A DNA stretch of 64,000 nucleotides from CAIYOL01 sp964494805 (lineage in GTDB: Bacteria > Planctomycetota > Phycisphaerae > Sedimentisphaerales > Anaerobacaceae): positions 1 through 64,000 of the forward strand of contig CAZBST010000007.1 in the NCBI GenBank assembly GCA_964494805.1. The letters are read 5' to 3'. The position numbers were made by a program, and so were the translations under genes. Positions 44,015 through 52,978 of this stretch are shown here, piece after piece (positions within the stretch are counted from its first letter, which is position 1; every line of letters starts with the position of its first letter). The notes beneath the pieces are model-generated. The model was not told where the DNA came from. It saw nothing but the letters and a program-made list of their open reading frames with translations, and did no database searches.

Positions 44015-46444
44015 CTAAAACATTGCTTCAGGAACGTTATTGCTATCTTCTTTCGCAAGTTGGGTGAGAAAATTGTTTATCTGGCTTCTTGCCTCAATTG
44101 CTTTATTGTAATCTTGTGGTTTTTTGAGTACGGTATCAACCTGGGTTTTGATGAATTGTCGAATTTGCATCGCCTTTGCAGGATTAGTGATTTTATCTGC
44201 CGCTCTCTGTAATCGCTCAAAATACATATAGTCTTCTATGCCTTCCCGCCACGCCTCCCAACGTCTTGAGGGAATTATATTTTCACCCCCTGTAATAACC
44301 GGACTTCTTTCCGCATTATACACAGCCCCGTAATGGCCTGCCGGTGCATAATAGTCGTCCCATGAGCCGTCCGAATTTGGGTCGGCATAGACCCAGAAGG
44401 CAACGCCCGTCAGGCCGTTCTGCAATGCCCACCACGGCATTAAACGATAGAAGCTGTATGGCTCGCGGGCTTTACCCGGTCCTTTTGCTCGATAAGTCCA
44501 TACTTCTTTACCGAACCCCTTGACATCCTCCAGCCATCCGGGGTGCTTTTCACTTACAATGCGAGACATAGACCAGATATCTATCAACGATTGGAATCGA
44601 TAGAACTCAGCAGGGCCTTTGCCGAAGGAACTGGCAAAAATCCTGATTTTCGGGTCTATAGTTTTAATCAGCTTGGCTAACTCATAAAATTCCGCACCCA
44701 GCCACTCATCAAAAGGATATAATGCAAAGCGGTCGTACCCAATGCCATGTTCTTTTAAGATGTTTGTGATGTTTTTGAGCCAGGCGGCAAATTCATCTTG
44801 CCATGCTGGACTCATCCATGTACCAAACCGACCATAATCTTTTTTCCACGGTGAGAACGCAAGAAACAGCAGAAATGTCCTTGCATAACAACGGTGCTCG
44901 TCAATCATTCGCCCAAACTGCCTAAATTCATCCTGCTGACCTGCTTGTGCCGGTTTTCTCCGAAGATACGGTACTCGTGAAGGATGTACAACAAAGACAT
45001 TGGTATAATGTTCCTGCAGGTCTTTGATGCATTCACTAATGTCTTTTTTTGCTATGCCGATGTGCTCAGGATATGCGCTGACGTTCGTACTTAATTTTGT
45101 ATCAGTGGTAAGTTCAAAGGGCTCGACCTTTATGTTGAGGGCTATTGTCTTGATAGGATATTGATTAGCTTCCGACATATCGGCCACAAAACCGATAGAG
45201 CCTCTATAGGTACCCGCCTTCAAAGCAGGATTATGAATACTCAGCCATATCTGCATAATTTCGCCCGGCCGTATTTCAAAAGGTCTTTCTCCCTGCAGCA
45301 CGAGGGCATCAGCTATGCTGCCTTTTTCCTTTACGCTAACATAGATGGCCCGTCTTACGGTAATAGTGCTCTTGCTGTCGATGACGATGTTATTGGGCCC
45401 GCTCAAAGGCGAGAGTGATACCGCAAGTTGAAGTTTTTTCTGAGAACAGTTTATGATGTTGACGGCTGCCGGTTCGTATTCTCCCCGCCAGATGTCGAGA
45501 CTTATTTCGTTGGGTGTCCCCGGCAAAACAAGCAGCATCGTCTTTTCTTCCCTGATTTCCATCGGGTCGGCGATGAGGCAGACATACTCCTTTTTATTGT
45601 AGAATGTGCGATATATTTTCGCCCTTGCCAAACCCAATTTATTTCTGAACATATCCAGCGAGGCATCATTCATATCGGATTTGGAAATATCAGTCTCGAT
45701 TGAGGCAAGCTCGCTAAGGATACCACTGGTAAAATCCCGTGGAAAAGTAATGTCTTTCCGGTGCAGCGTTTCTATAGTCGCCGCAAGATTTCTTTTGAGT
45801 TGCTCTTTCTTTTCGATCGATGCAAAAACATCCTGAGGATTCGTCGGTTTAAACCGGTTACTCTTTGCTTTGGAGGCTGTGCTGTCAACAGTGACAAGAC
45901 TGCCGATAACCTCTATTTCATCAAGAAACAAAAATGCACCCTCAGGCTCAAGCAGAATTTTCACAAATCGAGCGGTTTTATTAATGTTTTTGACATGTAA
46001 TACGATTGGTATCCTTTTGGGAGTGTCACCCCTCAGCCCGGCAGTTTGATTGGTTCCCGCAACGCCGGCCAATTCAAAATTTTTATTATCTGGACTCACA
46101 AATCCAAAGACCTGACGGGGAAATTCAACACCTGATAAGCCACCGCCGGTGGTATGAATGCGGATTTCCTGTATGAAGCCTGTTCTGCCGAGGTCAATGA
46201 TAATATCAACCGGCGTTTTCACATACTGCCAGCCCACTGTGCTTTTATTTGCCCAGTAACTGCCAAGGGCTTTTCCGTCGGTAAGCTGGATCGCATCTGC
46301 ATCATCGGTACAGAACTTGTAAGTGGGCCTTGGTTTCATCGTGTAGCTCTTGTGCAGTGCGAGGTTTTCTGCCGCAATAGCTGCGGGCAGGCAAAACTGT
46401 AGCACTACTCCTGCAACCGATAGCAATAAGAATCTGTTTCCCAT
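44015..46444 (-). CDS. secreted DUF4091 protein with discoidin-like N-terminus
   Basis: An 809-residue exported protein. Residues 1-24 are a signal peptide. Residues ~25-190 resemble an F5/8 type C (discoidin) carbohydrate-binding domain (NLALHKSYTMKP, IDLGRTGFIQEIRIHTTGG). A helical linker follows (~215-275), then a beta-rich part. From ~450 the catalytic-like domain: DRFALYPFDEWLGAE near 575 and the DUF4091 end PWWALQNGLTGVAFWVYADPNSDGSWDDYY (in parts), typical of the glycoside-hydrolase-like family. It may trim or bind a polysaccharide. Its start overlaps the stop of the epimerase gene upstream (TGATG). Confidence 0.82.
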   Translation of the reverse strand: MGNRFLLLSVAGVVLQFCLPAAIAAENLALHKSYTMKPRPTYKFCTDDADAIQLTDGKALGSYWANKSTVGWQYVKTPVDIIIDLGRTGFIQEIRIHTTGGGLSGVEFPRQVFGFVSPDNKNFELAGVAGTNQTAGLRGDTPKRIPIVLHVKNINKTARFVKILLEPEGAFLFLDEIEVIGSLVTVDSTASKAKSNRFKPTNPQDVFASIEKKEQLKRNLAATIETLHRKDITFPRDFTSGILSELASIETDISKSDMNDASLDMFRNKLGLARAKIYRTFYNKKEYVCLIADPMEIREEKTMLLVLPGTPNEISLDIWRGEYEPAAVNIINCSQKKLQLAVSLSPLSGPNNIVIDSKSTITVRRAIYVSVKEKGSIADALVLQGERPFEIRPGEIMQIWLSIHNPALKAGTYRGSIGFVADMSEANQYPIKTIALNIKVEPFELTTDTKLSTNVSAYPEHIGIAKKDISECIKDLQEHYTNVFVVHPSRVPYLRRKPAQAGQQDEFRQFGRMIDEHRCYARTFLLFLAFSPWKKDYGRFGTWMSPAWQDEFAAWLKNITNILKEHGIGYDRFALYPFDEWLGAEFYELAKLIKTIDPKIRIFASSFGKGPAEFYRFQSLIDIWSMSRIVSEKHPGWLEDVKGFGKEVWTYRAKGPGKAREPYSFYRLMPWWALQNGLTGVAFWVYADPNSDGSWDDYYAPAGHYGAVYNAERSPVITGGENIIPSRRWEAWREGIEDYMYFERLQRAADKITNPAKAMQIRQFIKTQVDTVLKKPQDYNKAIEARSQINNFLTQLAKEDSNNVPEAMF

Positions 46445-47541
46445 CAGACAAGGCCTGCAATGATTTGCGCGATACGCTGAGCGGCTTTGCCGTCCCAGAA
46501 TTTAGGGATTTTACCCTTTGCCGTGAAATTATTAGCTTTTATTTCATTATAATGTTTCACTATATCTTCTGTCTCAACGTGCACAAGTCGATTAGTTCCC
46601 TCGGTAAGCGTTATTGACCACTCGGTATTTTCCCGCAAAGTCAGGCAGGGCACGCCCAGAATAGTTGTCTCTGCCTGTATGCCGCCGGAATCCGTCATTA
46701 CAAATGCAGCATTACTCATCAAACACAGAAAATCCAAGTATCCTATCGGCTCAAGAAGAATAAAGTTTGTCATCGCCTTTATCCGCCTCTCAATCTCACT
46801 ACCCTTGATGTTATCCCTTGTGCGGGGATGCATAGGGAAAACCAACTTTGTTTCTTTCTGGATTTCCTCAAATGCCGCAGTAATCTCAGCGAACTTATCG
46901 GGGTCATCGACGTTACTCGGCCTGTGAAGTGTAATTGCCGCGTAACCTTTTTCCTTAAGTCCGAGCCTGTCGAGTATATCGGATTTCTTCGCCTTTTCGC
47001 GATTTACTATCAGGGTGTCAGCCATAACGTTACCAACAAAGTGCACTTTGTTCGAATCGATACCTTCCTTGGCAAGGTTATCCAGACCCGACTGGTCTGT
47101 TACGAAAAGCAAGCTGCTTATTCGGTCAGTAAGGATGCGGTTAATTTCCTCCGGCATAGCCCAGTCGAAACTGCGGAGCCCGGCCTCGATGTGTATTAGC
47201 TTTACTCCTAATTTCACTGCTACCAAGCCGCACGCAATGGTGCTATTGACGTCGCCCACAACGAGAACATAGTCCGGCTTAAAATCCAGAACAACAGGCT
47301 CAAAACGCTTCATAATTTCGCCTGTCTGAACAGCGTGACTCGCTGAGCCCACCTCCAGATTTATATCTGGTTTGGGAATGCCGAGGTCATCGAAAAACAA
47401 CCTGCTCATATTCTCATCGTAATGCTGGCCTGTATGCACCAGCAGTGACTTAAAATTGCCTGCCGCCTTAAACGCCTGCATAATCGGCGATATCTTCATA
47501 AAATTGGGTCTGGCACCGCATACACAGATAATTTTTATCAT
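46444..47541 (-). CDS. UDP-GlcNAc 2-epimerase-family protein (WbpI/WecB-like)
   Basis: A 365-residue epimerase: IICVCGARPNFMKISPIM, LVHTGQHYDENMS, HIEAGLRSFDWAMPEEINR, ITLHRPSNVDDP and MTDSGGIQAETTILGVPCLTLR. In context, with a Gfo/Idh/MocA oxidoreductase, a DegT aminotransferase and a WbpD-like acetyltransferase just upstream on the minus strand, it may act as the WbpI-like 2-epimerase making a ManNAc3NAcA-type sugar rather than WecB. The ATG at 47541 is preferred over a TTG at 47565. The stop overlaps the DUF4091 gene start. Confidence 0.87.
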   Translation of the reverse strand: MIKIICVCGARPNFMKISPIMQAFKAAGNFKSLLVHTGQHYDENMSRLFFDDLGIPKPDINLEVGSASHAVQTGEIMKRFEPVVLDFKPDYVLVVGDVNSTIACGLVAVKLGVKLIHIEAGLRSFDWAMPEEINRILTDRISSLLFVTDQSGLDNLAKEGIDSNKVHFVGNVMADTLIVNREKAKKSDILDRLGLKEKGYAAITLHRPSNVDDPDKFAEITAAFEEIQKETKLVFPMHPRTRDNIKGSEIERRIKAMTNFILLEPIGYLDFLCLMSNAAFVMTDSGGIQAETTILGVPCLTLRENTEWSITLTEGTNRLVHVETEDIVKHYNEIKANNFTAKGKIPKFWDGKAAQRIAQIIAGLV

Positions 47542-47576
47542 CGGTCTCAAGTCCCAGGCAAACAACCAACGACAAG

Positions 47577-48677
47577 CTATCTCAGAAACGACAGGATAGT
47601 CTCGACAACATAATCCTTCATTTCATCCGTAAGCTCGGGATAGATCGGAATGGCCATAATCTCCTTGGCTGCCTTTTCCGATTCAGGCAAATCACCTTGC
47701 TTATAACCCAGATACTTAAAGCACTCCTGGATATGCATAGGAACCGGATAATATATCTCGCAACCGATTTTATTTCCCTTCAGATGTGCTAACAGTTCAT
47801 CACGTTTTGGTACGCAAATGCAGTACTGATTATAAATAGTCACGCAATCAGGACTGATATAAGGAGTCTTTACGACGGTTCCTTTAAATTTCGCATCGTA
47901 ATATGCTGCGTTGCGCCGTCTGGCCTCGGACCAGTCGTTCAAATGAGGCAGCTTGACTAAAAGCACCGCCGCCTGTACGGGGTCAAGACGGAAATTACCG
48001 CCGATATATTTATAATAATACTTTGGCTTGCCGCCGTGATTGCGCATAACAAACAAACGGTTGTAAAGCTGCTCGTCATTAGTTACAATCATACCGCCGT
48101 CCCCAATGCCGCCGAGGTTTTTGCTCGGGAAAAAGCTAAAGCAGCCGACGGTTCCGATGCTGCCGGCCTTTTTGCCTTTATAGGTGCTCGTAATCGACTG
48201 GGCAGCGTCTTCAATCACCGCTATATTATGTTTTCTGGCAATTTCCATAATGGGATCCATATCTGCCATCTGCCCGAATAAATGAACGGGCATAATCGCC
48301 TTAGTCTTCTCCGTAACCACCGAGGCAACAAGCTCAGCGTTGATATTGAAAGTTCGGGGGTCAATATCTACGAATACCGGCTTTGCACCGGTGCGGATGA
48401 TACAGCCGACAGTCGAAAAAAATGTAAAAGGCGTGGTAATGACCTCATCACCACTGCCAATCTCCAGACTCATCAGACTGTTCAAAATAGCATCGGTGCC
48501 GCTGGATGCCCCTACTGCAAATTTACAATCGCTCACGGCAGCTATTCTCTCTTCCAGCTCAGTAACTTTCGGCCCACCTATGCACCTTTGAGTTTCGAGC
48601 ACCTCCGAAACAGCCGCCAAAACTTCGTTTTTAATTGTTGCATACTGTGCCTTCAAATCCAAAAGTGGTACATCCAT
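47577..48677 (-). CDS. DegT/DnrJ/EryC1-type aminotransferase (WbpE-like)
   Basis: A 366-residue PLP aminotransferase: VPLLDLKAQYATIKNEVL, FAVGASSGTDAILNSLMSL, DEVITTPFTFFSTVG, VIEDAAQSITSTYKGKKAG and the PLP Lys in FSFFPSKNLGGIGDGGMI, with the C-terminal IYPELTDEM. In a WbpB-D-E-I context it would transaminate the 3-keto sugar to a 3-amino group, as WbpE does. It starts 14 bases after the WbpD-like gene upstream. Confidence 0.9.
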   Translation of the reverse strand: MDVPLLDLKAQYATIKNEVLAAVSEVLETQRCIGGPKVTELEERIAAVSDCKFAVGASSGTDAILNSLMSLEIGSGDEVITTPFTFFSTVGCIIRTGAKPVFVDIDPRTFNINAELVASVVTEKTKAIMPVHLFGQMADMDPIMEIARKHNIAVIEDAAQSITSTYKGKKAGSIGTVGCFSFFPSKNLGGIGDGGMIVTNDEQLYNRLFVMRNHGGKPKYYYKYIGGNFRLDPVQAAVLLVKLPHLNDWSEARRRNAAYYDAKFKGTVVKTPYISPDCVTIYNQYCICVPKRDELLAHLKGNKIGCEIYYPVPMHIQECFKYLGYKQGDLPESEKAAKEIMAIPIYPELTDEMKDYVVETILSFLR

Positions 48678-48691
48678 TGCATAGTCTCCTG

Positions 48692-49357
48692 TTAATTAGG
48701 TTTTTTAAAATCATCATACGGTATTTTCCCAACAGCTTTTTCCAGCGGCAGGGGTGACTCCTCATCCAAATCCAGACACCTGACCACACCCGGGGCAACT
48801 TCTTTATAACGATAGCCGCTCTCCGGACAGACCATAACGCCGTCCGAATCCGGCTTTGGCAGACGGATTCCGTGTCGGCTCATCCATCCCATCTGCTTGG
48901 CCGGTGCGCCCATCATCAGAGCATAATCCGGAACGTCCTTAGCTACAACGGCACCGGCGGCTATAAAGCAATAACGGCCAAGCTCGATTCCACAAACAAT
49001 AGTTGCATTTGCCCCGACAGTCGCTCCACGGCGGAAGATTGTCTTTTCATAAATGCTGTGCCGAACAACCTGCGAGCGAGGGTTCGTGACATTTGTCAGA
49101 ACACACGATGGTCCAAGAAAGACGTCGTCTTCAATAATTGCTCCTGTGTAAATCGAAACGTTATTCTGGACCTTCACATTACTGCCGATAACAACTCCGC
49201 TGGCAACGTTGACGTTCTGGCCGAATATACACCTTTCACCAATTTTGACGTCCTTCATTATGTGTGAAAAATGCCATATTTTCGTTCCCTTGCCTATCTC
49301 GCAAGGCTCATCGACGTATGCTGATTCGTGAACAAAATAATCTTTTTTCTCGCTCAT
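48692..49357 (-). CDS. WbpD/WlbB-like N-acetyltransferase, hexapeptide repeats
   Basis: A 221-residue left-handed beta-helix enzyme: VHESAYVDEPCEIGKGTKIWHFSHIMKDVKIGERCIFGQN (read in parts), then hexapeptide turns to the catalytic His area; the C-terminal part MGAPAKQMGWMSRHGIRLP and CPESGYRYKEV...CLDLDEE is the typical tail of WbpD/WlbB enzymes that N-acetylate the 3-amino group of UDP-2-acetamido-3-amino-2,3-dideoxyglucuronate. It overlaps the stop of the oxidoreductase gene upstream and is 14 bases from the aminotransferase gene downstream. Confidence 0.9.
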   Translation of the reverse strand: MSEKKDYFVHESAYVDEPCEIGKGTKIWHFSHIMKDVKIGERCIFGQNVNVASGVVIGSNVKVQNNVSIYTGAIIEDDVFLGPSCVLTNVTNPRSQVVRHSIYEKTIFRRGATVGANATIVCGIELGRYCFIAAGAVVAKDVPDYALMMGAPAKQMGWMSRHGIRLPKPDSDGVMVCPESGYRYKEVAPGVVRCLDLDEESPLPLEKAVGKIPYDDFKKPN

Positions 49358-50385
49358 TAAAAATCCTCCGGATTAATGGGTTCGCCATTGTTCTTTAAAG
49401 ATTTTTGTCCCGCCTCTAATACACGGACAACTCTCAGACCTTCGATACCGTCACTTCGTATCGGCATCCCGTCAAGCACACAATCTATGAAATGCTTACA
49501 TTCCATCGCAAGCGGCTCGCCGCTGGGTATCTTCGGAATCACTATGTCGCCGAATCGAAGCGATATTACTTCTGCGTATGATGTAGTTATATCGTGTTTT
49601 ATTGCAGCACCCTTATCATATATTCGTATTTTCTCCGTCGCCTCCATATCGTCAAAGGTTACCATCTTCTCGGAGCCGACAACCGTCATCTTTCTGATTT
49701 TGTGAGGGTCGAGCCAGCTGCAGTGAACGTTTGCCACTTTGCCGTCTGCGAATTTAATCGTGGCAAAAACCACATCTTCAATGCCCTTCTGCAAGTAACA
49801 TTGCCCATGAGCAGTTACTAACACCGGCTCGGAGCCAAGCAAGTAGCAGATAATCGAAATATCGTGCGGCGCCAGCGACCACCAGGCATTCTCATTTTGA
49901 CGAACAATACCCAAATTAACCCGCTGAGTATACATATAATACGGCTGACCCAACTGATCTCTGTCTATCATCTCTTTAAGGTAACTGACTGCAGGATGAT
50001 ATTCCAGCAGGTGACCGACCATCAGTTTCAACTTCTTGTCCTTTGCAAGTTCAACCAACACATTCGCATCAGCGGCTTTTAACGTAATTGGCTTTTCAAC
50101 ATAAGTATGTTTGCCGGCCTCCAAACACTTCTGTGCAATCTCAAAGTGTGTTGGCACTTCGGTTGCAATCACCACCGCATCAATTTCGGCATCACCCAAA
50201 ACATCTCCCAGCTCAGATGTGGTCTTAATAAAGGGGAACCTCTTCTTTTGAGAATCCAGCACTTTCTTATCGAGGTCGCAGACATATTTCAAACTACATC
50301 TTTTGGCGGTGGCAAAATTACGAACCAGGTTCTTGCCCCAATATCCGGCGCCAACAACTGCAATATTTAAAATATTTTCACTCAT
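49357..50385 (-). CDS. Gfo/Idh/MocA-family oxidoreductase (WbpB/WlbA-like)
   Basis: A 342-residue NAD-dependent oxidoreductase: LNIAVVGAGYWGKNLVRNFA binds NAD, VVIATEVPTHFEIAQKCLEAGKHTYVEKPITL (EKP motif), MVGHLLEYHPAV and the C-terminal DGMPIRSDGIEGLRVVRVLEAG. In this gene order (B-D-E-I) it would oxidise C3 of UDP-GlcNAcA as WbpB does. The C6 dehydrogenase (WbpA) that feeds this pathway is not in the window. Confidence 0.88.
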   Translation of the reverse strand: MSENILNIAVVGAGYWGKNLVRNFATAKRCSLKYVCDLDKKVLDSQKKRFPFIKTTSELGDVLGDAEIDAVVIATEVPTHFEIAQKCLEAGKHTYVEKPITLKAADANVLVELAKDKKLKLMVGHLLEYHPAVSYLKEMIDRDQLGQPYYMYTQRVNLGIVRQNENAWWSLAPHDISIICYLLGSEPVLVTAHGQCYLQKGIEDVVFATIKFADGKVANVHCSWLDPHKIRKMTVVGSEKMVTFDDMEATEKIRIYDKGAAIKHDITTSYAEVISLRFGDIVIPKIPSGEPLAMECKHFIDCVLDGMPIRSDGIEGLRVVRVLEAGQKSLKNNGEPINPEDF

Positions 50386-50490
50386 ACTTTTATTCCTTTT
50401 GAAACTGAAGAAAAAAACACGTCGGCAAAGCTTGACTGATTGACAGCTTTACCTATAATAAATACTCATTGTTCTTATATGGAGGTTTAT

Positions 50491-50985
50491 GTGGCACAGA
50501 CACAAGCCGACAATCACGATATCCCAGCCGGCCGGACGTCGAACGAAGCCTCGCCTTCAACCGGCAAAAAATCTCGTTTACTATGGATAATTATTCTGGT
50601 TTTCACTATATTTGTAGTAATTGTTTTTTTGACCGAACGCAAGGGATCAATTGCCTGGATCAAAGATTATCACACCGGCATCGAACTGGCAAAACAACAA
50701 AACAAACCTGCTCTGCTTTGCTTTTTTAAACAGGGTACACACTTTAGTTCAGATATGTGGCAGGGTGTTTATAGCAAACCCGAAATCAAAAAATATGTCG
50801 AGGCCAATTTCATTCCAATCCTGATTGACGTCGATAAACAGCCCGAGATTGCCAGACGCTACAATGTTACTTATTATCCCACTCATTACGTCGAAAACCC
50901 CAACACTAATCAAATAGACGGCCCTTTCGTCGGTGCGTACCGCCTGTTCGAGTTCATCAAAAAACCCCGAAAATTTACCCGGTAG
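50491..50985 (+). CDS. membrane-anchored thioredoxin-fold protein lacking CxxC
   Basis: A 164-residue protein: a short hydrophilic N-terminus, one membrane segment (LLWIIILVFTIFVVIVFL), then a thioredoxin-like domain: DYHTGIELAKQQNKPALLCFFKQGTHFSSDMWQGVYSKPEIKKY (in parts), FIPILIDVDKQPEIARRYNVTYYPTHYV with the cis-Pro. The CxxC is replaced (KQGTHFSSDM). It thus acts as a binding rather than redox protein. The GTG at 50491 follows GGAGG by five bases; ATG at 50479 would begin inside that site. It is the second plus-strand gene in the locus and its end overlaps the fcl gene by 11 bases. Confidence 0.72.
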   Translation: MAQTQADNHDIPAGRTSNEASPSTGKKSRLLWIIILVFTIFVVIVFLTERKGSIAWIKDYHTGIELAKQQNKPALLCFFKQGTHFSSDMWQGVYSKPEIKKYVEANFIPILIDVDKQPEIARRYNVTYYPTHYVENPNTNQIDGPFVGAYRLFEFIKKPRKFTR

Positions 50986-51940
50986 CATAGGGTTGGGTCT
51001 TTACCCCACCAAGCCGATACCATTTAATAGTTTCCTTAAGGCCATCCTCGAAGCTGGTTTTGGCCTCGAAACCAAAATACTCTTTGGCTTTTGAAATATC
51101 CAAACATCGTCTCGGTTGACCATCCGGCTTAGAGCTGTCCCAGCGAATCTCGCCCTTAAAGCCCGTCATCTTTGCGATTTTTTCCACCAATTCCTTTATT
51201 GTTATTTCAAATCCGGCCCCAATATTAACCGGCTCAGCTCCATTATAGTGTTCTGTCGCCAGCAAAATTGCCTCAGCGGCATCAGCCACGTAGATAAATT
51301 CCCGTGAGACCTTACCGGTGCCCCAGCAGTCAATATGGTCGGCGCCTGATTTGACTGCATCGACGCATTTTTTTATTAGCGCCGGTATCACGTGACTGCT
51401 TTTAGGGTCAAAATTGTCGCCCGGGCCATATAGATTTACCGGCAATAAAAATATCGAATTGAAACCGTATTCGACCCGGTAAGATTGTGATTGCACCAAC
51501 AGCATCTTTTTAGCTAATCCGTATGGTGCGTTAGTCTCCTCCGGGTATCCGTTCCAAAGGTTCTCTTCTTTAAACGGAACCGGCGTAAGTTTCGGATATG
51601 CGCAGACCGTTCCGATTGCCACAAATTTTTCGATATTACGAATTCGTCCCTGCTCTATTAGCTGAACCCCCATCATCAGATTCTTATAAAAAAATTCACC
51701 CGGATGCTCACGATTGGCCCCAATGCCGCCTACAACTGCTGCAAGGTGGATAACAATATCCGGCCTCATATCGTCATACATCCGAACAATATCACCCATG
51801 TTAACCAGGTCATAGTCTTCAATCTTAGGCACTAAAATATTCTTACAGCCCCGTTTTTGCAGCCCTTCGACAATATACCCGCCGAGGAAACCCGCTCCGC
51901 CGGTAACAACAACTCGTTTATCTCCGAAAAAGCCGCTCAT
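50975..51940 (-). CDS. fcl: GDP-L-fucose synthase
   Basis: A 321-residue SDR: RVVVTGGAGFLGGYIV, HLAAVVGGIGANREHPGEFFYKNLMMG, GTVCAYPKLTPVPFKEENLWNGYPE, YGLAKKMLLVQSQSYR (YxxxK) and GKVSREFIYVADAAEAI are all diagnostic of Fcl/WcaG, which epimerises and reduces GDP-4-keto-6-deoxymannose to GDP-L-fucose. The product of the adjacent gmd gene is its substrate. Confidence 0.95.
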   Translation of the reverse strand: MSGFFGDKRVVVTGGAGFLGGYIVEGLQKRGCKNILVPKIEDYDLVNMGDIVRMYDDMRPDIVIHLAAVVGGIGANREHPGEFFYKNLMMGVQLIEQGRIRNIEKFVAIGTVCAYPKLTPVPFKEENLWNGYPEETNAPYGLAKKMLLVQSQSYRVEYGFNSIFLLPVNLYGPGDNFDPKSSHVIPALIKKCVDAVKSGADHIDCWGTGKVSREFIYVADAAEAILLATEHYNGAEPVNIGAGFEITIKELVEKIAKMTGFKGEIRWDSSKPDGQPRRCLDISKAKEYFGFEAKTSFEDGLKETIKWYRLGGVKTQPYATG

Positions 51941-51942
51941 TA

Positions 51943-52950
51943 TTATTTCTTACCGTGGTCCTTCAAAATCTTTTCATCCTCAGCAAGCTTCATATCGGCA
52001 TCGCTCATCATTTTTACCAGCCCCTTAAATGTTACCTTTGGTTTCCACCCGAGGGCCTTTCTGGCTTTGCTCGAATCACCTTGCAGAAAATCGACTTCGC
52101 TCGGCCTGTAATATCGTGGGTCTATCTCAACGTACTTCTGCCAGTCCAGGTCAAGATAGCCGAATACTTCATCTAAAAACTCTCTTACAGAATGTGTCTC
52201 GCCCGTGGCGATAACATAATCGTCGGGCTTATCCTGTTGCAGCATCAGCCACATCGTATCGACATAATCGCCTGCAAATCCCCAGTCGCGTTTCGCATCC
52301 AGATTACCCAGATACAACTTATCCTGTAATCCTAATTTGATTCGCGTTGCCGCCCGCGTTATTTTTCTTGTAACGAACGTTTCGCCGCGCCTCGGCGATT
52401 CGTGATTAAACAAAATTCCGTTACACGCAAACAGCCCATATGCCTCCCGATAATTCACCGTTTGCCAAAAGCTGTACACCTTTGCACAACCGTAGGGACT
52501 TCGCGGATGAAATGGCGTCTTCTCTGTTTGCGGTGTTTCGACAACTTTACCGTACATCTCGCTGCTGGAGGCCTGATAAAACTTCGTCGACTTATTGCTG
52601 GAACGAATCGCCTCAAGCAGCCTAAGTGTCCCAACTGCGTCTGTATCAATTGTATAGATGGGCGTATCGAAACTTACTCGAACATGACTCTGTGCGCCGA
52701 GATTATAAACCTCGTCGGGATTGATATCAGTTAATATCGAATGAAGATTGCTGCCGTCGGTCAGGTCTCCATAAATCAGCCTAAGGTCGGGCTGATTGTG
52801 GGGGTCTTTATAAAGGTGGTCTATTCTGTCTGTGTTAAATGAGGAGCTTCGCCGAATAACGCCCCAGACCTGATATCCTTTTTGCAACAGTAATTCCGCA
52901 AGGTATGAGCCGTCCTGTCCTGTAATACCGGTAACCAATGCTTTTTTCAT
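51943..52950 (-). CDS. gmd: GDP-mannose 4,6-dehydratase
   Basis: A 335-residue SDR with KKALVTGITGQDGSYLAELLL, VWGVIRRSSSFNTDRIDHLY, LGAQSHVRVSFDTPIYT, ASSSEMYGKVVETPQTEKTPFHPRSPYG (in parts), AYGLFACNGILFNHESPRRG: hallmarks of Gmd, which dehydrates GDP-mannose to GDP-4-keto-6-deoxymannose. Start ATG at 52950 with GAGAGGCGAG upstream; an upstream TTG is less likely. Two bases from fcl, so an operon for GDP-L-fucose. Confidence 0.95.
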   Translation of the reverse strand: MKKALVTGITGQDGSYLAELLLQKGYQVWGVIRRSSSFNTDRIDHLYKDPHNQPDLRLIYGDLTDGSNLHSILTDINPDEVYNLGAQSHVRVSFDTPIYTIDTDAVGTLRLLEAIRSSNKSTKFYQASSSEMYGKVVETPQTEKTPFHPRSPYGCAKVYSFWQTVNYREAYGLFACNGILFNHESPRRGETFVTRKITRAATRIKLGLQDKLYLGNLDAKRDWGFAGDYVDTMWLMLQQDKPDDYVIATGETHSVREFLDEVFGYLDLDWQKYVEIDPRYYRPSEVDFLQGDSSKARKALGWKPKVTFKGLVKMMSDADMKLAEDEKILKDHGKK

Positions 52951-52978
52951 AATATCTCGCCTCTCTGACAATCCTTTG

